This document shows positions 1 through 9,500 of a DNA stretch of 64,000 bases, one piece after another (position 1 is the first letter of the stretch; the number at the start of each line of letters is the position of its first letter). Under the pieces are notes generated by a model that was not told the DNA's origin, did no database searches, and saw only the letters and a list, made by a program, of their open reading frames with translations. The stretch is from Oenanthe sinensis (taxonomy: Eukaryota > Streptophyta > Magnoliopsida > Apiales > Apiaceae): positions 32,300,860 to 32,364,859 of the forward strand of contig CM053796.1 in NCBI GenBank assembly GCA_028671895.1. The letters run 5' to 3'. The position numbers were made by a program, and so were the translations under genes.

Positions 1-1654
1 TTACTAACTTTCTTCACTTTTTCCAATATTTCGTACCAAATGACCAAGCTAACAATAAACTCAAATTTCTGAAATTCATAATTTACCAAAGCCTCTGCAT
101 CACTTATTGTGGCTACGTCATTGCTGTGTTCTACCAGATGCAACAATGCTTCTCTTACTTGTGCAGCTTGAAATCGTAATGGCTTTACACTAGCAACACG
201 GCTTTCCCAGCGTGTATCTGACCATAACTTCAAAGTAAGCCCTTTGCCATCATGGTGCTTCACATAGGATTTGAGAACATCCCACCGTTTTGTTGAACCA
301 GAGAATAATTTATAGATTCGCTGTATAACTCCAAAAAATGACTTAGCTGCAACAACACTCATTGCCATGTCACAAAGTGAAAGATTAAGAGAATGACAAC
401 CGCATGGAGTATAAAATGCCCTAGGAATCTAGGATACTCATTTAGTACCCTGCTACTCACACCTTTGTATTGTCCCTTCATGTTAGAACCGTTATCATAA
501 CCTTGCCCACGCATATCATTCATATCGAGTTTCAAAATTCCAAGAATATTTTGAAGTTCAAGAAAAAGAGCATCTCCTGTAGTTTCAACAACTTTCAGAA
601 ATCCAAGAAAGAACTCATCCACTGTTATTGGGTTTGTAGACACATTAACACATCTCAGTATAAGAGACATTTGTTCCTCGTGACTCACATCTGGAGTACA
701 ATCAAGAATTACAGAAAAATATTTTGCCTCTTTAACAATATTGATAATTTTGTTCTTGATCTCACCAGCTAATAAGAGTATCAGCTCATTTTGAATATTA
801 TGACCAAGATAATGTACACGCCGAATTTCTTTCTTTCGAATACGTCTAAGGTGTTCTTCCATTATCGGGTCAAATTCAGCAATCATTCGGATCATACTCA
901 AAAAATTTCCATTATTTGGATCATCAAGTTTCTCATTACTCCCACGAAACGCCAAATTGCTACCGGCTAGAGTTTTAACAACACACATTATTCTTTTCAA
1001 AACTTCCCCCCAAAATTTTCTCTCCTTTTCTATAGCTTTCTGATTAGAAGAATCAATTGCACTCTCTTTTTTCAACCTTTTCTCAGCCTCCATCCAATCA
1101 GTTAAACTATTGAGGTGATCAATACTATTTTCATGCTCACCAAGTCTTGAATAGATATTTTTCCAATCATTATACCCAATAGTTGCTGTAGTTAAAGGAC
1201 TTGACACAACACTCTCTTTTTTGAATAGCACACAACAAAAGCAAAATACTTTGTCAATTTTCCGAGAATATATTAGCCAAGGTCGATCAAGCTTTTCTCC
1301 GTTTCTCAAAGATCGAGTGTAATGCTTATTATTAAAACTTCTATTCATTGTATTAACAGGATACACTTCATCTACAACTCTTGTTGGTCCCTTTTCCACC
1401 AAAAAATCAATTATTTTTTGAGGCATATGTTTTTCCCAATTCCCCGGATCCAATAAAATATCTAAATTTTCATTGTTCACATCCTGATTCTCCGTCACAA
1501 ATTCATCATTCACTACATTATCAACAACAGGCTCTAGACTTTCATCAGCATTCCCATGACCAGAACATGTATTTATATTCTCATCATTCACAACAATATT
1601 TTCAGCAGGCAAAGATTCATCAAGAATAGATGTAGGCTTCACATACCTATTCAT
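1..1654 (-). pseudogene. hAT-family transposase-like protein (TTF zinc finger, DUF4371), frameshifted
   Basis: The reading frame starts at 1654 and gives 431 residues before it breaks. An acidic N-terminal stretch (about 1-70) is followed by a TTF-type zinc-finger region with CFCC near residue 139 and two histidines about 35 residues later. Next comes a DUF4371-like core with the motif ILDCTPDVSHEEQM, where an RNase H-fold catalytic aspartate is expected. Near 400-415 the frame breaks: the frame as read ends with an unrelated tail, while the neighbouring frame continues with the family-typical TPCGCHSLNLSLCDMA and stays open to base 1. One small indel therefore splits the gene. The C-terminal hAT dimerisation domain would lie outside the window. 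Many plant genomes carry domesticated ZMYM1-like relatives of this family, but the frameshift argues for a dead transposon copy. Confidence 0.78.
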
Positions 1655-2073
1655 GGAGCCTCTGAGAGATTGCGTGAGTCTTTCTTCTCTTTCTTTTCAT
1701 TTTTTTTTCGAACTTCCGGATTCAAACTTTCTTTTACCCGTCATATTGAAACCCTAAAATTAAAACTAAACCAAGTGATTGAACAAGAAAATCACGAGAT
1801 TAGATGACTCGTTACTAATCCTAATTGATTTTGTATAAGTTTTGAGTGGCTATTTGGACTTGAGGCCCAAAAGTAATAGTTTATTATTATTAGAATAAAA
1901 TACTTGTGATGATAATTGGCCCACTACAATTTTTAATTTTTAAATTATAATTAAATAAACTAATATTAAAATATTATTATATATAAAATTTGTGACCTCT
2001 AAAATAGTGAGGCCCCAGAAAAAATGAGGCCCTAGGCTCCAGCCTAGGCCAGCTCCCCCTGGAGCCGGTACTG
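1..2073 (-). mobile_element. hAT-like DNA transposon, right part (continues off the left edge)
   Basis: The stretch holds a transposase-derived reading frame on the minus strand and ends at 2073. The outermost bases read inward on the minus strand are CAGTACCGGCTCCAGGGG, resembling the CAGGGCCGGC termini common in plant hAT elements of the DUF4371 type. The 8 bases just outside, TCTTTGAT, would be the target duplication, but the left end lies beyond the window so this cannot be checked. The next gene starts with internal YRDC exons at 2820 and no earlier YRDC exon is visible between 2074 and 2819, so the element probably lies in an intron of that gene. Confidence 0.72.
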
Positions 2074-2819
2074 TCTTTGATAGTTTGTCACAAACGAGGC
2101 AATGGATTGATGTATGGGTTTGATGGTCAAAATCTCTACAATTTGGATTTTACTCATATCCTCTTTCTCGTGTAAAAAGTTATATCTTTTTTCTTGTTAA
2201 AGGTTATGTATTTTCCTGTGGAATTTTTCTTTACTGAAATTTTCTTCATAACATTAAACAGTAATGATGAAATTGTGGTTAATTGTTTAATTTAATTTGA
2301 ATGAAAACTCTTAGGTTTATTAATGAATTTTATCACATACATCATCATATACATATATAAAGTATTTGTCATATACAGATTTACAATATTTTTATATTAA
2401 CCTGTATGCCCTGCATGGCTTCACCCAAATAATGATATTTTCGTATTTGCCGAATTTGCACATCCTTGCACTACACTCCCACTCAGCACGTATATTCTCT
2501 TTAAAGTTAAAACCTCCAATAAGAGATAACACCACCATTATATGTTTCTTGTACATCATAATTAACCTAGTCATGTAATTTACTAATTTTAGCCTATGCG
2601 ATTAACTCTCGAATCCCTTTAGCTCCACTTAATCCATTAGCTAAATTTTTGTGATGGTGCATACTTTCTAAGGGTTGGATTCAACCCTCGGTTTTAGTTC
2701 ATTATTTCAGAAATATGGTACGAAAGCTATCTGTAAAGTTCTTAGTTCATACCATTAATATTTCTCATGGTTAATATAAATATTTCTCATGGTTAATATA
2801 ACTTTGAGGCATATTGCAG

Positions 2820-5800
2820 CTCTTTGGGAGCAGTAAATAAGATTTATGAGATTAAAGGGCGTCAACATACAAGTCCACTTGCGATCTGTGTTGGGGATGT
2901 ACAGGACATAGAGAAGTTTGCAGTAACGGATCATCTGCCTCACCGCTTGCTTGATAGTTTACTTCCGGGACCTGTAACTGTGGTCTTAAGGCGAGGTTTG
3001 TTACTTAGCAACTTAATTTTATTTTAAGAATTGTTTAGAAGTAATTAAGTACCTATTATACCTATCTCAGAACTATCTATCTAGAGATATAACTTAGGGT
3101 TCCTGGACTCCTGTTTCAAGTCCCCTCATACTTGGATCCAAACATACCTGTACAATGCCTTATCATCCTTGAAATCTAGAGTTAAATACATTTTGTGTAC
3201 CTGAAGTATACATTTTTTTGCACTTTGTGTATCCAAATTATCAATTACACACTCTGTGTACTTGAATTTTATAAAAATAAACTATTTATGTACCTAAACT
3301 TTAATTGTGCATTCTGTGTACGTGAAATTTATAAAACTAATCAATTTATGTACCCGAACTTTATATGCATGTGCAAAATTTTATATTTTACAAAAAAATT
3401 ATAAAATTATTATTCAAAAATTTAAATTATAAATTATATTTAAAGTAAGAGAAAAAAAAGTAAAAGACAACTACTATATTTGTTATATATTTATTTTAAT
3501 TTGGAACATTCTTTATTGTAGATTTTTTTATAGTAATAAATTTAATAAAAATGGTGCAATTGCATAATTTCTAAAAATTTAAAGCAATAGATATAATTAT
3601 CTAAAAAAATATTTATAACATATCATATTATTTTATTTTTTATATTTTTAATACATATATAACCAAATATATAATAATTCTACAAAATAATTATATATTA
3701 ATTATTTTTTTAAAACTTCAAGTACACAAATTGTTCAATTTTGATAGTTCAGATACACAAAGTGCATAATTCAAATACTCATAGAAAGTCGTTACGCATA
3801 TATTTTGATTTTAAATACTTAAGGTACACAAAGTGCACAATTGATAATTTAAGTACATAAAATGTAAAAACTATATAGTTCTACACAAAAATGACAAAAT
3901 GCATTTAACTCTGAAATCTATGTTAACTTGATAGCAAGCAATTGTTTTCGGTCGTGTATTCTTGCAAATTCTTATCTTTAATCTCAGTAGCCCACTGACT
4001 AATGTAGAAAACATTTGGCTTATTCCTATGTGGGCATGACTGCTAGTGCAGGTTTAGATAAGACTTATCACTTTGTAATATATTTCTCTTTATTTTTTCT
4101 TAAATGTTTTGTGATCATATGCTAGAGTTTGGATATTTTTACAGGAGATTCAAGTATTTTGGAAAAGTCACTGAATCCTGGATTAAATAGCATTGGAGTT
4201 CGAGTGCCAGATAGTAACTTTATTAGGTTAATTGCTCGAGGTTCTGGTAGTGCACTGGCACTGACCAGCGCAAATCTCAGTGGAAAGCCAAGCAGTGTAG
4301 ACATAAAAGACTTCGAGAACCTGTGGGAACATTGTGCATACGTATATGATGGTGGGGTGATTCCCACTGGGCGTGCTGGCTCAACAGTTGTGGACCTTAC
4401 TAGCACAGGAAAGTACAAGATTTTGAGGCCTGGAAGGTAAGCATCTGAATTTCTATTTGAGTACATATGATTCTGCTGTTTGTAAGATTTAATTCCAACT
4501 ATTTGACATAATAGTCTATTATATTATATCCTATATATATAATTATATTATATCCCTATAGTAAGTGTAAGAGAGATCTTATCCAAGTACTACATGTTAT
4601 TGACATCCTTCTTTACGGTCCACTAGTGAAAAAATCTAATATAGGGATCTCCAGGTTCGTTGAAGTTTTAGTTTTAATTGTATTATAAACAAAATTTTGT
4701 ATATATATGGGTGTATATATATATATATATATTAAAGAGAATAATAGTCTTTAAGCCTGTGCTTTTCACAAAAACTCTTTTTGAAATACATTTTATCCTA
4801 TATATAATAAGTGTGAGGGGATCTTATCCAATATAGTACCACATGTCAAGAGTTCGGTACTCATTACCAACATATTTAAGTATAATATATATAACTCCAA
4901 AGATACTAACATAGATTTAAGCTTCGAATCTCATATAAATATTAAAATTTATTATTCGTATTATGAGTTCAAAGAATACTAACAAAGCCACTTTACTTCG
5001 ACTCATCATCATGTAGGTATCGTATATCTTCTTATGCGAGTCCATAAATCCATTATAAGTAAAATTATTTTAGCATTATAATCTATATTATATACTCCGT
5101 ATATAATAAATCTAAAAAGGAATTATCTAAAGTATAGGGTTCGATACTCATTAACAATATATTTAAATTTAATATTTTTTAGATCCAAAGATACTAACAA
5201 AGGGTTCAAGGTTTAAATCTCATCAACAACATATTAAAATTTATTATTAATATATATTGTCTCTAAAAATACTAACAAACAAGTGTGAAGGATTTTAAAC
5301 TAAACAATTACATAAATAAATAAAATTTATTTTTTAATAAAAAATAATATGGTTGATACTAACATGCAGTGTTGTGAAAAGCGCAAATGGGATAAATAAA
5401 ATTTATTTATTAATGCGCTTTTTACAACACTGCTAAGATGTAATAAGAGAAGTCATAAAAGTTCTGTGGAGAACCTTAAATGGAGTACTAATTGGAGAAC
5501 ATATATGTCCTAACATTATATTTTGCTTGTAATATATTGCAGAATCTAATGCAAGACATATATGTTCTCCAATTAGTACTCCATTTAAAGATTCTCCATA
5601 GAACAAAACCCGAAGTATATATATATATTTAACAAAAAAAATTAATACATAAATATTTATATTTATATTAAGTTAATAAATACATTTAAAAGAACCCGTG
5701 CAAAAGCACGAGGTATAAGCTAGTACTAAATAAAATGAATATAAGGACCTCTATATATTGCGGTCTCAAAGAAGGGAAGTCCAGTTTCCCAAAGATCTTT

Positions 5801-8036
5801 TATCGCCGAACTCCTTCTCCAGGATTTGTGAACATTTTAAGAAGGAAAAAAAGTCAAGAATAGATGTTAGGTTAGAAGGTGCTAAATGAATAGGAGTTTC
5901 AAGACCCAAGGAGAAGGTCTTTGAGATTCGAGCTCTGTTTCCGAACAGATTTGTCCATCAGTAATGGGGATCACATTGGTGGGAATATAGGCCGATACAA
6001 GTAATTGCTTGTTTGCTGCAATCGCAGTATCATTTAGCATCAGATTAGAGAAACAATTTGCTCAAAATGTTAGTTACTAGCAAGAAATGATATCCATAGT
6101 AGAGTCTAGTTATAATTATTCAGGTACAGGGAATAAGATAACATATCATAGTACATTAATATGAAAATACTTGTATAATTAGTATGTTAGTAACATATCA
6201 TAGTACATTATCAGGATGAAGATACTTGTATAATTAGAACATTGCATATCAGGAATATATGGATAGTAATGGAAGCAAGTGCAGTAACGTATAGAAGTTA
6301 TTTGAATATAAATATAATCCACAAGGCGGTTAAGAGATGTAAAGAGAGATCTTAATAATGAAATCTTAATTTGTAATGTGAAATTAGAGTAAGAGGAAGT
6401 ACTCTATCCGTTGAAGGCACATCCATTAAAATAGTAGGCTAGTTGATGACAAAAAACCAAAACTAGCTTATATACTAATAACCTTGTAGGAACAACTTTG
6501 ATTTGGCAACAATGACAAAATACTGTCTAGAAATCATAATAAATACATATTACAAGAAATCTGATGCACAATTAACACACTCAGTCTTTAGGTACATTTT
6601 AAATTGTACTAGGCAAGATTAAGCAACTTAGGCAGCCATGCACCGTATAATGGAATAGCATTAATCAAGAAACAAAAGTAAAAGCCGAAACTTCAACAAA
6701 CCTTGAGGCACAGCCGCACAGGTTTCTTTTGGTATCACAGATAGGATAATCTCGAGGGCAGCAGTGACGATGATCACAGCATACTGCTGAACCTAACTTG
6801 CAACATTTTGCATAACAGGCATAAACCAAGAAGGCCCCGTGAACAACTGCAGGTTTCACCTTCTGAGCAGGAAAATAGAAGACTACATTTCGTAGGACCT
6901 GGGGACGGAGAGGGTTGTGGGATCTTATACCTAATATTATATAATTATTTATAAGCTATAATTAATTAATATAATGCTACTTTTTATTACCCGATTGCGA
7001 AGGCCTACACCGTATTTATAGTAGCCATTTGGGTCATTCCCCGGACCATATATAAATTCTCATTATATAGCCACATGTTTAAATTTAATTTTTTTTTTTG
7101 CTAAATTGATAGAACCCTAAATTTAATATTTATAACCGTAAATATATTAATATTGGTTCTCATCAACAACATATTAATATATAATATTTATATTAGAGAA
7201 AAAGAAACTTAAGATACATCTTAGGTAATTTCCTAAGATTTTAGTACAAAATAATAGTATATTAGTAAAATTTTAAATGAATCCTGATTTTACAAAAATA
7301 ACCCTCCCATGTTTGCATATAGAATCATATGTATCTCACGTAACTTGCCTAACATGTATCTTAGGCTCCCTAATCTCTTTATATTATTAGCTTTAAAAAT
7401 ACTAAAAAAAGGTTTAGGGTTTGAATCGTATTAAAACCATATGAAATTTATTATTCATATTATTAGTTATAAAACTACTAAGGTAAATGATTCCTATCTA
7501 AAAAATTATATAAAAAAAACACAATACTCGTGCGGGGTAACCTAGAATAGAAGTAATGTAGTTGTAATATTTTTGAGTTTGAGTGGATATTATTAATATT
7601 GACTTTAAAAATATGAATGTCATTCATGTCAATTTACAAACTACTAAATGTGAGCAGAATCGAACCCAAAGCTTGGGATGATAGAGGATAAGCCCTTACC
7701 ACTACACTAGGCTATCCCATCAAGCTCATCTACTCCTAAATACTTTGTTTTTTTTTTGCATCGGGTCCATGATAGCTTCAAAACTAACAGACTAAATGTC
7801 TGAATCATAATGCATTGACCCCTCCAGTCCCATCTGAAGCAGGAGTGAGTTGTTTAATATCAAACACCCTCAAAACATCTATGGTAGCTACTTCTGTTTA
7901 CTTTTATTTTCAGTTTCTTGTTCATTAACTTCCCCAAGTATTCCTGTAATATTGTGTTTTTATTGACAGTGCTGCAGTAGAAACTATCGAAGTCTTGCAG
8001 AGACACTCCCTAATGGAGGACACGTTTGCTACCTGA
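2820..8036 (+). CDS. YRDC: YrdC/Sua5-type threonylcarbamoyl-AMP synthase, last three exons (5' part missing)
   Basis: Coding exons are 2820-2995, 4145-4436 and 7970-8036, with GT-AG introns whose phases join cleanly. Family role: YrdC/Sua5 proteins make threonylcarbamoyl-AMP from threonine, bicarbonate and ATP for t6A37 of ANN-decoding tRNAs. The first exon gives AVNKIYEIKGRQHTSPLAIC and LLPGPVTVVLRRG. The second gives SSILEKSLNPGLNSIGVRVP, LALTSANLSG and GRAGSTVVDLT, hallmarks of the YrdC fold. The last gives a short tail ending EDTFAT. Exons for the N-terminus, including the substrate-binding lysine and arginine region, are not present to the right of the hAT element and should lie left of the window. 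The last intron is 3.5 kb and full of repeats. The exons show no stops or shifts, so the gene looks functional if its 5' part is intact. Confidence 0.86.
3179..3911. mobile_element. Non-autonomous MULE-like element in a YRDC intron
   Basis: Terminal inverted repeats GAGTTAAATACATTTTG (left) and GAGTTAAATGCATTTTG (right, read on the opposite strand) bound a 733-bp AT-rich stretch. It is flanked on both sides by the perfect 9-bp direct repeat TGAAATCTA (3170-3178 and 3912-3920). A 9-bp duplication is the Mutator signature. Inside, the motif TGTGTAC recurs in both subterminal regions in inverted orientation. No coding capacity is seen. Confidence 0.8.
4500..5081. repeat. AT-rich diverged repeat copies in the last YRDC intron
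   Basis: Stretches starting near 4513, 4795 and 5090 share phrases such as ATCTTATCCAA, 'aagatactaac' and 'aaaatttattatt', and look like diverged copies of the same AT-rich sequence. A further copy is visible at about 7140-7500. A (TA)n run lies at 4711-4730. No coding signal. Confidence 0.45.
5367..5432. mobile_element. hAT-type MITE of 66 bp with 8-bp target duplication
   Basis: Termini CAGTGTTGTGAAAAGCGCA and, on the other strand, CAGTGTTGTAAAAAGCGCA form inverted repeats around a very short AT-rich centre. The flanks are CTAACATG (left) and CTAAGATG (right), 7 of 8 identical, as expected for an aged hAT duplication. It is nested in the Helitron-like unit. Confidence 0.75.
5461..5604. repeat. 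Fold-back repeat with about 50-bp near-perfect arms
   Basis: The left arm begins GTTCTGTGGAGAACC and ends ACATATATGTC. The right arm is its near-perfect reverse complement, ending GGAGAATC..TTCTATGG when read on the other strand. The arms differ by a few bases over about 50 and enclose a spacer of roughly 45 bp. A transcript would fold into a long hairpin. It is probably a MITE, though no clear target duplication was found. Confidence 0.7.
6703..6914 (-). pseudogene. Granulin-domain fragment of an XBCP3-like papain-type cysteine protease
   Basis: On the minus strand one frame reads PGPTKCSLLFSCSEGETCSC then GLLGLCLLCK. A second frame takes over near 6811-6825 with KCCKLGSAVCCDHRHCCP and DYPICDTKRNLC. 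Together they match the order of the C-terminal proline linker plus granulin domain of plant XBCP3-type cysteine proteases, including the paired-cysteine ladder. The frame change in the middle and the absence of any catalytic domain nearby show a dead fragment. It lies antisense inside the last intron of the YRDC gene. A plausible GT donor (AAG|GTTTGT) at the fragment's end suggests it came from genomic DNA with introns rather than from a processed transcript, but this is inference. Confidence 0.66.
7630..7722 (-). mobile_element. tRNA-derived SINE head
   Basis: On the minus strand the sequence starts TGGGATAGCCTAGTGTAGTGG, containing an A-box-like TAGTGTAGTGG. About 35 bases on it has the B-box GGTTCGATTCT. 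Spacing and boxes fit an RNA polymerase III promoter of tRNA origin, but the sequence does not fold as a full tRNA, which points to a SINE. The tail would extend left into AT-rich DNA. Confidence 0.6.
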
Positions 8037-9440
8037 TCAAAGAACCAATGGCATTGTTACTGATGTCACGTCTTTACGGCTGGGTCTACTGATCCTGCAA
8101 TCAGGCTGGCATTTTCACTAACTTTTGAAACTTGTAGCTTAATTATGATATTTATATCGTAATGCCTACTCGATTCATGTCATTTGAAAGAAAATATATG
8201 TTTCCAAATACAATCTAATTTAATTTAAATATTATGAACAGTATACAACCATATACAGTTTGTAATATGCATTCTTTTATCATTTGTGGGCTAAAATCTT
8301 GTAATCTTGTAATCTTGGAATAATGATATATCATCTTAAATTAATATTAGAAAATAAAATGGTATGGTGCAAATCTTAAATTGATAGCTTATGTTTTATC
8401 GTTCTTTAGCAATCAAGTCATAAAATGTGCTTATGTTTGAACTTGATGCTCTTATTAATAAAGCTGTTTCATTTTATTCAAAAAAAAAAAGTCATAAAAT
8501 GTGCATCACTTGGAATGTATAAATTTCATTTATTGTTATTTTTTTCGTCAAGTCTGAATAAATAAACTAATTTTTATTATTGTAGTGCTTATTAATATCT
8601 CGTGAACCAGCAAAGTAAATTATGTTTGATAATATGTAATTCATTTTAAATTATAAGAATTTAATTGTCATTTTATATTTTTTAATTTATACTTGTATAT
8701 AAATATTTTAAAATTTAAATCCAAATTCATTTTTATAATCTAAATATATTGTTTAATTAAATTTTAAATTTCAAATGAAATTTAATTTTCCCCAAACATG
8801 TTATAAAATCAAATCCGAGTTGCATGTACATTAAAAACAATAATATTAAAATTCAAAATGCTTTTGTAGTATAAAACTGTACATAAAAAAATAAAGTCCA
8901 AATGTCAATGAATTAAGAATCCAAACCTGTATATGAATGAATTAAGAATTAATAAATAAAAACTGGATTATGTTTTATGAATATAGTAATGGACTTTTAA
9001 CACTAAAAAAACTTATTTTTAATATATTTTAAAGTCTAGAATCCGAATAATTTACCTATTAAAGTTATCAAATATTTTGTTTAATAGATAATCAATATTA
9101 ATCAAAATATATGTAAAAATAAAAATAATTTACGAAAATATATAGTTAAGCCTCGAATAAAACATTAAAATCACCAAAATTTTATTTATTTATCGAAAAT
9201 TATTTACACAAATACATCGACCGTCAACGAACCAAAAAAAAAAAAAATCTCAGATAGAATGAGAATATTATTTGGGCCGAGAGTAGGTTTACTAATGTGT
9301 TGGGCCCGAGATGGATCCAAAATTAGCCCTACTCAATCATATGCTTATACCCACCTCAACATTTTCAAACTATACATACACGTATATGACTGTGTAATAT
9401 CAAACCTTCTTCTCCATTCAGCACATAACTGTGTTAATCA
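8037..9440. other. Intergenic stretch between YRDC and RuvB-like 1
   Basis: Contains the 3' untranslated region of the YRDC gene and strongly AT-rich DNA with oligo-A and oligo-T runs. No conserved reading frame, inverted repeat or target duplication was recognised. Confidence 0.5.

Positions 9441-9480
<40 letters not shown>
9441..9480. repeat. (CA)n microsatellite just upstream of the RuvB-like 1 start
   Basis: About 20 CA units run to within 20 bases of the ATG at 9501, so the repeat is probably in the 5' untranslated leader. Confidence 0.9.
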
Positions 9481-9487
<7 letters not shown>

Positions 9488-9500
9488 TACAAGAGAAAGA

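Larger units (their letters stand above)
5082..5723 (+). mobile_element. Helitron-like non-autonomous element
   Basis: The right end shows the classic Helitron 3' layout: a short hairpin CGTGC-aaaa-GCACG followed after a few bases by CTAG (5720-5723) and then T. The left end is proposed at TCTATATTATATACTCC (5082), preceded by A, which agrees with A|TC...CTAG|T insertion. A similar 3' sequence (hairpin, then GAGGTCTAAGCTAGT) is found at 59390-59418. The left end is less certain because similar TC-starting sequences occur upstream. Confidence 0.45.
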
